Of a DNA stretch of 64,000 nucleotides, positions 51,742 through 60,377 are shown piece after piece (within the stretch, counting starts at the first letter, position 1; each line of letters starts with the position of its first letter). A model generated the notes under the pieces. That model ran no database searches. It was not told where the DNA came from and worked only from the letters and a program-made list of their open reading frames with translations. Position numbers and translations under genes: made by a program. Origin of the DNA: Sungkyunkwania multivorans (lineage in GTDB: Bacteria > Bacteroidota > Bacteroidia > Flavobacteriales > Flavobacteriaceae); assembly GCF_042675645.1 (NCBI RefSeq), contig NZ_JBHTJH010000005.1:62001-126000 (forward strand). Direction: 5' to 3'.

Positions 51742-53514
51742 TTATTTTCTGCGCTTGCGTTTGTTGTCCTTATGAAATTTATCAAAAGCACCGCTTTTTT
51801 CCTTTTTAAAGCGTTTTTGGCCTTTAAATTCTTTTTTGTCGCCACGATCTCGATCCCTACGACCTCCGCCGCCATCCTTACGATTGCGCTTGCGATTGCG
51901 TCTTCCACCACCACCTTCAGGGGTTGTGGAAACTTCTACATTGATAAAGCGACCATTTTCTTTATAATCCTTAAAGAACGAAAGCACCGTTTCTTGGTGT
52001 TTAGCATCCGTATTAAAGAATGAAAAACTCTCTTTGACGTCCACTCTAAATACATCGTCTCTATCTAGACCAAGCGTATCTCTAAGATAGTCTTTCAGGT
52101 TTTTCCAGTCATAACCATCGCGTTCTCCGATATTGATAAAATATCGAACAGAGCCGTCGGTACTGCGTTCGCTATCGCGTCGCTCGCCGGCACTGACGTT
52201 AAGGTCTTTGGACTTGCTGTAATAGTTATGGAAACGAGAGAATTCTACCGAGACCAAACGTTGTATAAGCTCTTCTTTAGTAAGGCCATCCAGTACATCT
52301 TTGACCGCAGGCAAATATGGTTCGATACCTTCATCTACTTCCGTGTTTTTGATCTTGCTTGCCAAGTGATAGAGCTGTATTTCGCAGATTTCCATTCCCG
52401 TAGGAATCGTCTTCGCTTCAAACTCTTTTTTGATGATACGTTCTACCTGCTTGATCTTGCGGAGTTCACTTTTGGTGACGATGACCATAGATACACCACT
52501 CTTTCCAGCACGGCCGGTTCGACCGCTACGGTGGGTATAGGTTTCGATCTCGTCTGGTAACTGATAGTTGATCACGTGCGTGATGTCATCTACATCGATA
52601 CCACGTGCGGCAACGTCGGTCGCTACAAGCATCTGGATCTGACGATTTCTAAACGATTTCATCACTAGGTCGCGTTGATTCTGGCTAAGATCCCCATGCA
52701 ATGCAGCTGCGTTGTATCCATCCTCGATGAGCTTTTCAGCAACACTTTGGGTATCTCTTTTGGTTCTACAGAATATTACCGAAAAGATATCGGGATTGGC
52801 ATCTGCCAGACGTTTTAGGGCCTGATAGCGATCGCGGCCACCTACCGTATAATATTCATGTTGTACGTTCTTGCTTCCAACATTTTTGGCTCCAACCGTA
52901 ATTTCAATCGGCTCCGTCATAAACTTCTTAGCGATGACCGATACCTCTTTTGGCATGGTCGCAGAGAATAGCCAAGTACTCTTATATTCAGGCGTATCGG
53001 CTAAGATATTGGTGATGTCTTCATAGAAGCCCATATTCAACATCTCATCGGCCTCATCCAAGATACAGTAATCGATCTTTCTGATGTCTACAAGACCACG
53101 ACGCATCATGTCTTGCATACGTCCAGGAGTTGCCACGATGATCTGGGCACCTCTTTTTACTTGTCTAGCTTGTTCTTGAATGTTTGCACCACCGTAAACG
53201 GCTACTACATTGAGGCCCTTTACATATTTTGAGTAGTTCTTTAACTCATTGGTGATCTGAAGGCATAGTTCGCGTGTTGGCGATAGGATCAAGCCTTGAG
53301 TGGCTTTGTTTGATGCATCAACACGTTGAATGAGCGGAAAGCCAAAGGCCGCTGTTTTTCCGGTTCCCGTCTGCGCCAAGGCTACTAGGTCGCTTTCCTC
53401 TGTTAAGAGCACCGGAATGGCTTTTTCCTGGACCTCCGAAGGCGTTTCAAAGCCCATGTCTTCAATGGCTTTGACCAATCGCTCTTCCAGTCCGAGTAAT
53501 TCGAATTTGTTCAT
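51742..53514 (-). CDS. DEAD-box RNA helicase with DbpA-type RNA-binding domain
   Basis: The product from ATG 53514 has 590 residues; a frame from 53574 adds a 20-residue basic lead. The helicase core has the Q motif FETPSEVQEKAIP, motif I AQTGTGKTAAFG (47-58), II LDEADEML, III SATMP, and VI HRSGRTGRAGKSG. The C-terminal DbpA-like RNA-binding domain has YFINIGERDGYDWKNLKDYLRDTL. A Gly/Arg/Lys-rich tail (GGGGRRNRKRNRKDGGG) follows. This layout matches CsdA/DeaD proteins that help ribosome assembly and cold adaptation. Confidence 0.95.
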   Translation of the reverse strand: MNKFELLGLEERLVKAIEDMGFETPSEVQEKAIPVLLTEESDLVALAQTGTGKTAAFGFPLIQRVDASNKATQGLILSPTRELCLQITNELKNYSKYVKGLNVVAVYGGANIQEQARQVKRGAQIIVATPGRMQDMMRRGLVDIRKIDYCILDEADEMLNMGFYEDITNILADTPEYKSTWLFSATMPKEVSVIAKKFMTEPIEITVGAKNVGSKNVQHEYYTVGGRDRYQALKRLADANPDIFSVIFCRTKRDTQSVAEKLIEDGYNAAALHGDLSQNQRDLVMKSFRNRQIQMLVATDVAARGIDVDDITHVINYQLPDEIETYTHRSGRTGRAGKSGVSMVIVTKSELRKIKQVERIIKKEFEAKTIPTGMEICEIQLYHLASKIKNTEVDEGIEPYLPAVKDVLDGLTKEELIQRLVSVEFSRFHNYYSKSKDLNVSAGERRDSERSTDGSVRYFINIGERDGYDWKNLKDYLRDTLGLDRDDVFRVDVKESFSFFNTDAKHQETVLSFFKDYKENGRFINVEVSTTPEGGGGRRNRKRNRKDGGGGRRDRDRGDKKEFKGQKRFKKEKSGAFDKFHKDNKRKRRK

Positions 53515-53587
53515 TAAATAAAATTTGAAAAAGACAGCTTTCTGCCTTTTTGTTCTGTGCCCAAAAGCAGGCATTTTTACAAGGGTG

Positions 53588-53595
53588 CAAATGTA
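53588..53595 (-). promoter_or_regulatory. -7 promoter element for the DEAD-box helicase gene
   Basis: The minus strand reads TACATTTG (TAnnTTTG match), giving a leader of about 73 bases, longer than for most genes here and common for cold-inducible helicases. Confidence 0.45.
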
Positions 53596-53657
53596 AGACT
53601 AATTAATGGATAATGAGTTAATTAATAGTGAATAATTAGAAATTGAGAGTCAGGGAG

Positions 53658-54230
53658 TTAGCTCAAAAGGTGGTTGATTAACTTCCGTACCGCTTTTCCT
53701 CTATGGGCGATTTTGTTCTTTTCTTCCATCGAAAGTTCGGCAAAGGTCTGCTCATAGCCACTCGGCAAAAAGATAGGGTCGTAGCCAAATCCATGGTCTC
53801 CTCGTTTTTCTTTAATGATGTTGCCTTCCGCAATTCCAGTGAAGAGTATAGTGTCCTTTCCCCTGTTCAAGGCGATCACCGTTTTAAAATGTGCTTTTCG
53901 ATCATCCATCCCTTCCAATTCTGATAGCAGTTTATCCATGTTTGCATCGGCATTTCTAGGCTGGCCGGCATAGCGCGCAGAATAGACTCCCGGTGCGCCA
54001 TCCAGTGCATCGACCATCAATCCGGTATCATCGGCAAAACAATCGTGGCCATACTTTTCTGTGATATAATTGGCCTTTAAAATTGCGTTTCCTTCAATGG
54101 TGTTTGCAGTTTCCGGAATGTCTTCGGTACAGCCGATATCTTCGAGACTCAATATCTCAATTGATGAGGGAAGTAGTTGCTTTACCTCTAGAAGTTTGTT
54201 GGGATTGTTAGTCGCAAAAACGAGTTTCAT
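53658..54230 (-). CDS. rdgB: Non-canonical purine NTP pyrophosphatase (RdgB/HAM1)
   Basis: The 190-residue enzyme hydrolyses dITP, ITP and XTP to monophosphates and keeps them out of DNA. The family signature FATNNPNKLLEVKQLL starts the protein. Other motifs are ADDTGLMVDALDGAPGVYSARYAG (metal and substrate site), GIAEGNI, and GHGFGYDPIF-type GDHGFGYDPIFLPSGY with the conserved FAELS. Length is normal. A full -7 element lies 24 bp upstream. It is co-oriented with rlmH and may be cotranscribed with it, although a REP-like hairpin lies between them. Confidence 0.95.
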   Translation of the reverse strand: MKLVFATNNPNKLLEVKQLLPSSIEILSLEDIGCTEDIPETANTIEGNAILKANYITEKYGHDCFADDTGLMVDALDGAPGVYSARYAGQPRNADANMDKLLSELEGMDDRKAHFKTVIALNRGKDTILFTGIAEGNIIKEKRGDHGFGYDPIFLPSGYEQTFAELSMEEKNKIAHRGKAVRKLINHLLS

Positions 54231-54253
54231 GCAGCATCCATGATTAATTGAGG

Positions 54254-54261
54254 CAAAAATA
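54254..54261 (-). promoter_or_regulatory. -7 promoter element for rdgB
   Basis: The minus strand reads TATTTTTG, a full match, 23 bp from the start codon. Confidence 0.5.
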
Positions 54262-54317
54262 AAGAAATAACTACATTAAAAAGTGCTTAATGGCCTTGTA
54301 AAGGATCTAATAAGTAA

Positions 54318-54337
54318 CCTAGGGTTGAAAACCTAGG
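54318..54337. repeat. REP-like hairpin, CCTAGG family, copy 2
   Basis: Two CCTAGG arms flank GTTGAAAA. It resembles the hairpin at 4488-4509 in both arm and loop. It lies in the gap between rlmH and rdgB, ending 6 bp before the rlmH stop codon. Confidence 0.55.
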
Positions 54338-54343
54338 GGAGGT

Positions 54344-54817
54344 CTACCTATGATGATAAGGTTCATTCTTAAGGATGGTAAATGCTCGGTACAGCTGTTC
54401 GATAAAGAACAAGCGTACCATTTGATGCGAAAAGGTCATGCTGCTCAAAGAGATCTTTCCTTGCGCTTTCGAATAGACCTCTTTCGAAAATCCATATGGG
54501 CCACCGATGGCAAATGCCAAAGTTTTGGTACCAGCATTCATGCGTTTTTGAAGATAGTCTGAAAACTGGACCGATGAGAACTGCTTTCCGTTTTCATCGA
54601 GTAAAACGAGCATATCAGTAGGTTGTAATTTATTCAAAATAAGCGCACCTTCCTTTTGTTTCTGCTGCTCTTCAGATAGATTCTTGGCCTTTTTGATGTC
54701 GGGGATGATATCCAACTCAAATTTGATATAATGCCCTAAACGCTTTTGATAAACGTCGATCAACGCCTGCAGATGTTTATCGTCGGTCTTTCCGACAGCC
54801 ATTAGCTTTATATTCAT
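54344..54817 (-). CDS. rlmH: 23S rRNA (pseudouridine1915-N3)-methyltransferase
   Basis: The 157-residue SPOUT methyltransferase acts on pseudouridine 1915 in helix 69 of 23S rRNA. Motifs are MNIKLMAVGKTDDKHLQALIDVYQKRLGHY at the N-terminus, LVLLDENGKQFSS, and the knot region AFAIGGPYGFSKEVYSKAQGKISLSSMTFSHQMVRLFFIEQLYRAFTI with PYHH at the end. Length is exact for the family. A -7 element lies only 4 bp before the ATG, so the mRNA may be leaderless. Confidence 0.96.
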   Translation of the reverse strand: MNIKLMAVGKTDDKHLQALIDVYQKRLGHYIKFELDIIPDIKKAKNLSEEQQKQKEGALILNKLQPTDMLVLLDENGKQFSSVQFSDYLQKRMNAGTKTLAFAIGGPYGFSKEVYSKAQGKISLSSMTFSHQMVRLFFIEQLYRAFTILKNEPYHHR

Positions 54818-54821
54818 GCCC

Positions 54822-54829
54822 CAAAAATA
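54822..54829 (-). promoter_or_regulatory. -7 promoter element for rlmH, suggesting leaderless mRNA
   Basis: The minus strand reads TATTTTTG, a full match. Only GGGC separates it from the ATG, so transcription would start at or next to the A of ATG. Confidence 0.5.
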
Positions 54830-54874
54830 CGATTTAGTAGCATCAATTATGTTCTTTTACTTATTTTAGCAAAC

Positions 54875-55732
54875 ATGATTTCAGAAGCACAATTCCAAGA
54901 AGAATTACGATTGATCATCAGCAACGCCATCCGTGAAGATGTCGGTGATGGTGACCATAGCTCGTTGGCCTGTATCCCGGCAGATGCCGTTGGAAAGGCG
55001 AAGCTTTTGGTAAAGGATGAGGGTATCATCGCTGGTGTGGAATTTGCAAAAATGGTGTTCAATTATGTGGATGCCGATATGAAAGTGGAAACTCTGATCG
55101 ATGATGGCACAGCCGTAAAATATGGTGATATTGTCTTTTATGTTGAGGGGCGTTCACAAAGTATTTTGAAGGCCGAACGTTTGGTGCTCAATGCCATGCA
55201 GCGAATGAGCGCCATTGCGACGAAGACGAATAGGTTTGTGAAGCTTCTTGAAGGCACCAAAACGAAAATATTGGATACCCGAAAAACAACACCTGGCATA
55301 AGAGCGTTAGAAAAATGGGCCGTGAAGATCGGAGGAGGGGAGAATCACCGTTTTGCACTCTATGATATGATCATGCTGAAGGACAACCATATCGACTTTT
55401 GTGGAGGGATCACTCAGGCTATTGAAAAGACCAAGGGCTATTTGAAAGAAAAGGGATTGGATATTAAAATTATCGTCGAAGCCAGGAATTTGAAAGAAAT
55501 TGAAGAAATCCTGAGATCGGAAGGTGTGTATCGCATTCTGATAGATAATTTCAATTACGTAGATACCAGAAAGGCCGTAGCGATGATCGGAGACCGATGT
55601 CTTACCGAATCGTCAGGCGGGATCAATGAAGATACGGCCGCCGAATATGCGAAATGCGGAGTGGATTTTATTTCGAGTGGGGCCCTTACGCATTCGGTAT
55701 ATAATATGGATCTAAGCCTTAAAGCAGTTTGA
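54875..55732 (+). CDS. nadC: Nicotinate-nucleotide pyrophosphorylase (quinolinate phosphoribosyltransferase)
   Basis: The 285-residue enzyme makes nicotinate mononucleotide from quinolinate in NAD synthesis. Motifs include REDVGDGDHSSLACIPADAVGKAKLLVKDEG, ILKAERLVLNAMQRMSAIATKT, KILDTRKTTPGIRALEKWAV with the conserved Arg/Lys substrate residues, GGGENHRFALYDMIMLKDNHID and IIVEARN. It is divergent from rlmH. The stop codon overlaps the start of the BrkB-like gene (TGATG), indicating translational coupling. Confidence 0.96.
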   Translation: MISEAQFQEELRLIISNAIREDVGDGDHSSLACIPADAVGKAKLLVKDEGIIAGVEFAKMVFNYVDADMKVETLIDDGTAVKYGDIVFYVEGRSQSILKAERLVLNAMQRMSAIATKTNRFVKLLEGTKTKILDTRKTTPGIRALEKWAVKIGGGENHRFALYDMIMLKDNHIDFCGGITQAIEKTKGYLKEKGLDIKIIVEARNLKEIEEILRSEGVYRILIDNFNYVDTRKAVAMIGDRCLTESSGGINEDTAAEYAKCGVDFISSGALTHSVYNMDLSLKAV

Positions 55733-56778
55733 TGATGTTGGAAGACACGAAAGAAGAGAAAGAAGCGATAAGTCTTGAAGAAAAACAGGATAAGATCGTC
55801 GAGAAGGTGCTGGATAAGAAAGTAAGGCAGCACAAACTCGAAAAAATACCTGTGATTAAACACATTATAAAATTTCTCAGAAATATTCGATTGCCAGGTT
55901 TCGAGGGACTTTCCATTTTCGATCTTCTAGAGATCTATATCATCGGTATTTTAAAGGGAACGCTTTCTACGCGGGCCAGTGCCATTTCCTTTAGCCTTTT
56001 TATGGCCATCTTTCCACTGCTTATTTTTTTGGTCACTTTATTGCCATTCGTGATACCTTTGGTGGAAAGCAATATTCCAGGCGAGAGCTTTGATCAGCAA
56101 TTTTTACTTTTTTTAGAGTCGTTCTTGCCTTCAGCCACCAGTGATTATTTCAGCGAGGTCTATGAAGAGATCAAAGATCAAAAAAGGGGAGGGCTATTAT
56201 CATCTTCCTTTGGCATTTCTATCTTTTTGATCGCTAATGGCGTAAATGCCATTTTTAGTGGATTCGAGAATTCTTATCATGTAAATCTTACAAGAAACTT
56301 CATCAGACAATACCTGTATGCCCTATTCGTAGGTCTTATCTTGGCACTATTGTTGATTATTGGCGCAGTAGGAATTGTATATTTTGAATTCTATGTGGTG
56401 GAGTATGTAAGTGAGCTCGCTGGGAAGACCACAGGATATAATGTGAACGAAGGAGATATTTTGGGAGTGACCATTGGAAAGTTGCTGTTCTTTACATTTT
56501 TGACCTATGTCACTACAGCAACCTTATACTATTTTGGCACCGCCGAAGGGAGAAAGGCACGGTTCTTTTCTCCAGGGGCTTTGATGACGACGGTTCTATT
56601 TTTATTGTCGTCCTACGCCTTTGGTATCTATGTTGATAAGTTCGCTAGATATAACGAGTTGTACGGTGCGCTTGGAGGGTTATTGATATTGATGGTATTC
56701 ATATGGTTGAATAGCAATATTTTACTTCTCGGGTTCGAGTTGAATGCGTCCCTTACCAAGCTGAAGCGTAAAGTTTAA
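55732..56778 (+). CDS. YihY/BrkB-family integral membrane protein
   Basis: The 348-residue protein begins at ATG 55732, sharing bases with the nadC stop. A charged, acidic N-terminal part (LEDTKEEKEAISLEEKQ) is followed by about six membrane helices. The YihY/BrkB core appears in STRASAISFSLFMAIFPLLIFLVTLLPFVIPL, GGLLSSSFGISIFLIANGVNAIF and YGALGGLLILMVFIWLNSNILLLGFELNA. The family was once thought to be RNase BN; that is wrong, and its function is unsettled. It is translationally coupled to nadC. Confidence 0.9.
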   Translation: MMLEDTKEEKEAISLEEKQDKIVEKVLDKKVRQHKLEKIPVIKHIIKFLRNIRLPGFEGLSIFDLLEIYIIGILKGTLSTRASAISFSLFMAIFPLLIFLVTLLPFVIPLVESNIPGESFDQQFLLFLESFLPSATSDYFSEVYEEIKDQKRGGLLSSSFGISIFLIANGVNAIFSGFENSYHVNLTRNFIRQYLYALFVGLILALLLIIGAVGIVYFEFYVVEYVSELAGKTTGYNVNEGDILGVTIGKLLFFTFLTYVTTATLYYFGTAEGRKARFFSPGALMTTVLFLLSSYAFGIYVDKFARYNELYGALGGLLILMVFIWLNSNILLLGFELNASLTKLKRKV

Positions 56779-56820
56779 CATGAAGTTCATATAGTTCAAA
56801 TCTTAACCTAATAAAAAAGA

Positions 56821-57387
56821 ATGATGAAGAAGACCTTATCGCTGCTAATGCTTTTTACGGCAATTTTCACCTCCAAAGCTCAAACAGAGATTTCCGGTGT
56901 TGACGTTGCCGAAAGGATCACCATTGGAGGTGAAAGCCTGTTGTTGAATGGCGCTGGGCTCAGAGAGAAATTATGGATAGACCTTTACGTAGGCAGTCTT
57001 TATCTGGAAACAAAAATGAACAATGCCACCAAGATCATGAATGATGATAGTGCCATGGCGTTGAAGCTTCATATCGTTTCCAAGTTGGTCACCAGCGAAA
57101 AAATGAGTAGTGCCGTGACCGAGGGGTTCGAAAAATCCACCAATGGCGATATGACTTCGTTGACCAAAGAGATCGCGACATTCATCGACATTTTCAAGAA
57201 AGAACCCATTGTAAAGGGAGATATTTTCGACCTGTTATATAAACCTGAAACAGGTGTGGTCGTATATAAGAATGGCAAAATCGCAGGCACTATCAAAGGC
57301 TTGGAATTCAAAAAGGCCCTTTTCGGTATCTGGTTATGTGATAGGCCGGCCGACAAGGGGTTGAAGAAAGCAATGCTAGGTAGCTAA
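56821..57387 (+). CDS. Exported chalcone-isomerase-like protein
   Basis: The 188-residue protein has a signal peptide (MMKKTLSLLMLFTAIFTSKAQ). The rest matches the bacterial chalcone-isomerase-like fold: SGVDVAERITIGGESLLLNGAGLREKLWIDLYVGSLYLE at the N-terminal side, and GVVVYKNGKIAGTIKGLEFKKALFGIWLCDRPADKGLKKAML at the C-terminus. The fold binds lipids or fatty acids; a flavonoid activity is not expected. It is 43 bp after the BrkB-like gene and 16 bp before the DUF2147 gene. Confidence 0.88.
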   Translation: MMKKTLSLLMLFTAIFTSKAQTEISGVDVAERITIGGESLLLNGAGLREKLWIDLYVGSLYLETKMNNATKIMNDDSAMALKLHIVSKLVTSEKMSSAVTEGFEKSTNGDMTSLTKEIATFIDIFKKEPIVKGDIFDLLYKPETGVVVYKNGKIAGTIKGLEFKKALFGIWLCDRPADKGLKKAMLGS

Positions 57388-57402
57388 CTTAAAACTATAC
57401 AG

Positions 57403-57837
57403 ATGAAAAAGAAAATCATAGTTGCCACTTTCTTTATGTTCGGACTCGCATCCATAAGTGCGCAAAGCGTAGTGGGCAAATGGAAAACTATTGACGATGA
57501 GACCGGCGAAGCCAGATCCATTGTAGAGATCTATAAAGAAGGTGGAAAGATATTTGGAAAGATCGTGAAGCTGATCGATCCCGAAAAAGAAAATCCCACA
57601 TGTTTCAAGTGTGATGATGACGACCCCAGAAAGGACAAGCCTGTATTGGGAATGGTGATCATCGATGGTTTAAAGGATAAAGGTGACGAATATTCTGGCG
57701 GAAAGATCCTTGATCCGGAAAAGGGAAAGGAGTATAAATGCAAGATCTGGGTCGATGAGGATGACAGCGATAAATTGAATGTTAGGGGCTATATCGCGTT
57801 CCTATACCGCACTCAAAATTGGTATCGCGTAAAATAG
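57403..57837 (+). CDS. DUF2147 exported protein
   Basis: The 144-residue protein has a signal peptide (MKKKIIVATFFMFGLASISAQS) and the DUF2147 pattern: VVGKWKTIDDETGEARSIVEIYKEGGKIFGKIVKL, then GSGFQ-like IIDGLKDKGDEYSGGKILDPEKGKEYKCKIWV and YIAFLYRTQNWYRV at the end. DUF2147 proteins form a small beta-barrel related to lipocalins and may bind hydrophobic ligands in the periplasm. It closes the nadC cluster, and a terminator follows. Confidence 0.9.
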   Translation: MKKKIIVATFFMFGLASISAQSVVGKWKTIDDETGEARSIVEIYKEGGKIFGKIVKLIDPEKENPTCFKCDDDDPRKDKPVLGMVIIDGLKDKGDEYSGGKILDPEKGKEYKCKIWVDEDDSDKLNVRGYIAFLYRTQNWYRVK

Positions 57838-57859
57838 CGTGGCACAAATGATAAAAGAA

Positions 57860-57893
57860 GAAGCCGTTTTTCCAAATGAAAGACGGCTTTTAT
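57860..57893 (+). terminator. Terminator of the nadC cluster
   Basis: AAGCCGT pairs with ACGGCTT across a 13-base loop, followed by TTTATATT. It lies about 22 bp after the DUF2147 stop. Confidence 0.65.
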
Positions 57894-57910
57894 ATTCTAC
57901 GCCTTTGAAT

Positions 57911-57918
57911 TACCTTTG
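57911..57918 (+). promoter_or_regulatory. -7 promoter element for priA, suggesting leaderless mRNA
   Basis: TACCTTTG is a full TAnnTTTG match. Only ATTTA separates it from the ATG at 57924, so transcription would start at or near the start codon. Confidence 0.5.
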
Positions 57919-57923
57919 ATTTA

Positions 57924-60377
57924 ATGCAGTATTTTACAGACGTCATTCTTCCCATACCGCTTCAAAGAGAATTCACCTACCGTATTTCTGAGGCAGAAGC
58001 CCGTTTCCTAAAACGAGGAATGCGTGTGGCAGTGCCTTTTGGAAAGAGCAAGGTGTATACCGCGCTCGTCAATAAGATTCATAATGATCGGCCCACCGTA
58101 TATGAGGCAAAGGACATTGAGCAGATCCTTGACGAAGTCCCAGTGGTAAATGAGCATCAATTAAAGCACTGGCAATGGATGGCGGAGTATTATATGTGTT
58201 CCATAGGCGAAGTGTTTCGCACGGCCATGCCCAGCGCTTTCTTGTTGGAGAGTGAAACGATCGTACAGCGAAATGATACGGCAAACATTGATGAATCCGA
58301 CCTAAAAGATGAAGAGTTTTTGGTCTATGAGGCACTACAACACCAGTCGGTGCTGAAGGTGCATGAAGTAAGCGATATCCTTGAAAAGAAAAAAGTGTTT
58401 CCCATACTTCGACGTTTGATAGAAAAAGGGGTGATCTCCCTCAAAGAGGAGATCTATGAGCAATACAAGCCAAAGCTGGTACGATATGTAAAGCTAAGTA
58501 CTTCATATGCTTCAGAGGCCGCGCTGCATCAGCTTTTGGACGAGCTCCATAGAGCTCCCAAGCAGCGGCAAGTGGTTATGACCCTTTTTTCGCTCTCGGC
58601 AAAAACTAAAAAGCCCATCAAAGTAAAAGACCTCGAAAGGGAAAGTGGTTGCGCTGTCGCCATCATAAGATCGTTGATAGACAAAGATGTGCTGGAGGAA
58701 TTTCATATTCAGACCGATCGGGTCCACTATAGCGGTGAAGCGACCGAAGCTTCGAAAGAACTAAATGAATTTCAGCAAGAGACACTTCAAGAGGTCATTC
58801 AAGGTTTTGAGGACAAAAATGTTGTGCTACTTCAAGGGGTCACCTCTTCTGGTAAGACCGAAGTATATGTAAAATTGATCGAGGAAGCACTAGCACAAGA
58901 AAAGCAGGTGCTTTACCTATTGCCCGAAATAGCCCTTACCACACAACTCATCGATCGTCTTCAAAACTACTTTGGTGAGAAAGTTGCGGTGTACCATTCC
59001 CGTTATTCCGTGAACGAACGGGTAGAAGTGTGGAATAATGTCTTAAAACGAAGGTCGAAGGCTCAAATAGTGCTGGGAGCGCGTTCGGCGGTGAATCTAC
59101 CGTTTTCTGATCTTGGGCTCATCATTGTAGATGAAGAGCACGAGGCATCGTTCAAACAATATGACCCAGCCCCTAGATATCATGCCAGAGATGCGGCCAT
59201 CGTATTGGCAACGATACATGGAGCGAAGGTGTTATTGGGGTCCGCTACGCCGAGTATCGAAAGCTTTTACAATGCTAATACGGGAAAATATGGGTTGTCC
59301 GTACTTTCCAGAAGATTTGGCAATGTGCTGATGCCTGACATCGAGTTGGTCGATATCAAGGAAAAGCATCGAAAGAAGCGAATGAAGGGACATTTCTCCG
59401 ATCGTTTGATAGAGGAGATGCAAGAATCCTTGAATAAGGGCGAACAGATCATCCTTTTTCAAAATAGGAGAGGATATGCACCTATCGTCGAATGTAATAC
59501 CTGTGGTCACGCCCCGCAATGTCCCAATTGTGATGTAAGTCTTACCTATCATCAGTTCAGGGATCAATTACGCTGTCATTATTGCGGCTATCAAATGGCC
59601 ATGCAGCAAGCGTGTTTGGCCTGCGGAAGTAACGAACTAAGCACAAAGGGCTTTGGCACACAGCAGATCGAGCAAGAGGTCAAAGAGCTTTTCCCGGACC
59701 ACAAAGTAGCGCGGATGGATCTGGATACGACTCGCGGAAAGCACGGATTTTCAAAGGTCATCAGTGCTTTTGAACAACAGGAAGTAGATATTTTGGTCGG
59801 AACACAAATGTTGACCAAAGGATTGGATTTTCGCAATGTAAATTTAGTGGGTATTCTCAATGCTGATGCGCTGCTCAATTATCCCGATTTCAGAGCGCAT
59901 GAACGAAGTTTCCAATTGATGCAACAGGTGGCTGGAAGAGCAGGCAGAACAAAAAAACGCGGAAAGGTGATCATACAGACTTACAATCCGTGGCATCAAA
60001 TTGTGCAACAAGTTTCGTCCAATGATTATGCATCGATGTACGAAGACCAGATCAATGAGCGAAGGCAATATAAGTATCCCCCATTTTTTAGGCTTATCAG
60101 GATCACGTTAAAGCAAAGGGATTATAATTTGGTCAACGAAGGAGCGGCATGGTTGGCCAAGGCGCTGCGCCAGGGATTGGGAGAATATGTACTGGGGCCA
60201 GAATTTCCTCCTGTGTCAAGAATTCGAAACGAATACCACAAAAACATACTTGTAAAAATTCCCGAAGGGCAATCGCTAAGAAAGACCAAGGATCATATTC
60301 AAAAAATAAGGAACAGCTTTTTGGCTGTTCCTCAATATCGTAAGGTCAAGATCGTAATGGATGTTGACTGTTATTAA
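57924..60377 (+). CDS. priA: Primosomal protein N' (replication restart helicase PriA)
   Basis: The 817-residue SF2 helicase restarts stalled replication forks. It has the PriA-type N-terminal 3'-DNA-binding domain (FTDVILPIPLQREFTYRISEAEARFLKRGMRVAVPFG), Walker A GVTSSGKTEVYVK with Lys311, Walker B DEEH (403-406), and motif VI in GRAGRTKKRGKVIIQT. Two zinc sites lie at about 520-575 (CNTCGHAPQCPNCDVSLTYH and CHYCGYQMAMQQACLACGS). Length is typical. The 3' end overlaps the convergent response-regulator gene by 4 bp. Confidence 0.97.
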   Translation: MQYFTDVILPIPLQREFTYRISEAEARFLKRGMRVAVPFGKSKVYTALVNKIHNDRPTVYEAKDIEQILDEVPVVNEHQLKHWQWMAEYYMCSIGEVFRTAMPSAFLLESETIVQRNDTANIDESDLKDEEFLVYEALQHQSVLKVHEVSDILEKKKVFPILRRLIEKGVISLKEEIYEQYKPKLVRYVKLSTSYASEAALHQLLDELHRAPKQRQVVMTLFSLSAKTKKPIKVKDLERESGCAVAIIRSLIDKDVLEEFHIQTDRVHYSGEATEASKELNEFQQETLQEVIQGFEDKNVVLLQGVTSSGKTEVYVKLIEEALAQEKQVLYLLPEIALTTQLIDRLQNYFGEKVAVYHSRYSVNERVEVWNNVLKRRSKAQIVLGARSAVNLPFSDLGLIIVDEEHEASFKQYDPAPRYHARDAAIVLATIHGAKVLLGSATPSIESFYNANTGKYGLSVLSRRFGNVLMPDIELVDIKEKHRKKRMKGHFSDRLIEEMQESLNKGEQIILFQNRRGYAPIVECNTCGHAPQCPNCDVSLTYHQFRDQLRCHYCGYQMAMQQACLACGSNELSTKGFGTQQIEQEVKELFPDHKVARMDLDTTRGKHGFSKVISAFEQQEVDILVGTQMLTKGLDFRNVNLVGILNADALLNYPDFRAHERSFQLMQQVAGRAGRTKKRGKVIIQTYNPWHQIVQQVSSNDYASMYEDQINERRQYKYPPFFRLIRITLKQRDYNLVNEGAAWLAKALRQGLGEYVLGPEFPPVSRIRNEYHKNILVKIPEGQSLRKTKDHIQKIRNSFLAVPQYRKVKIVMDVDCY

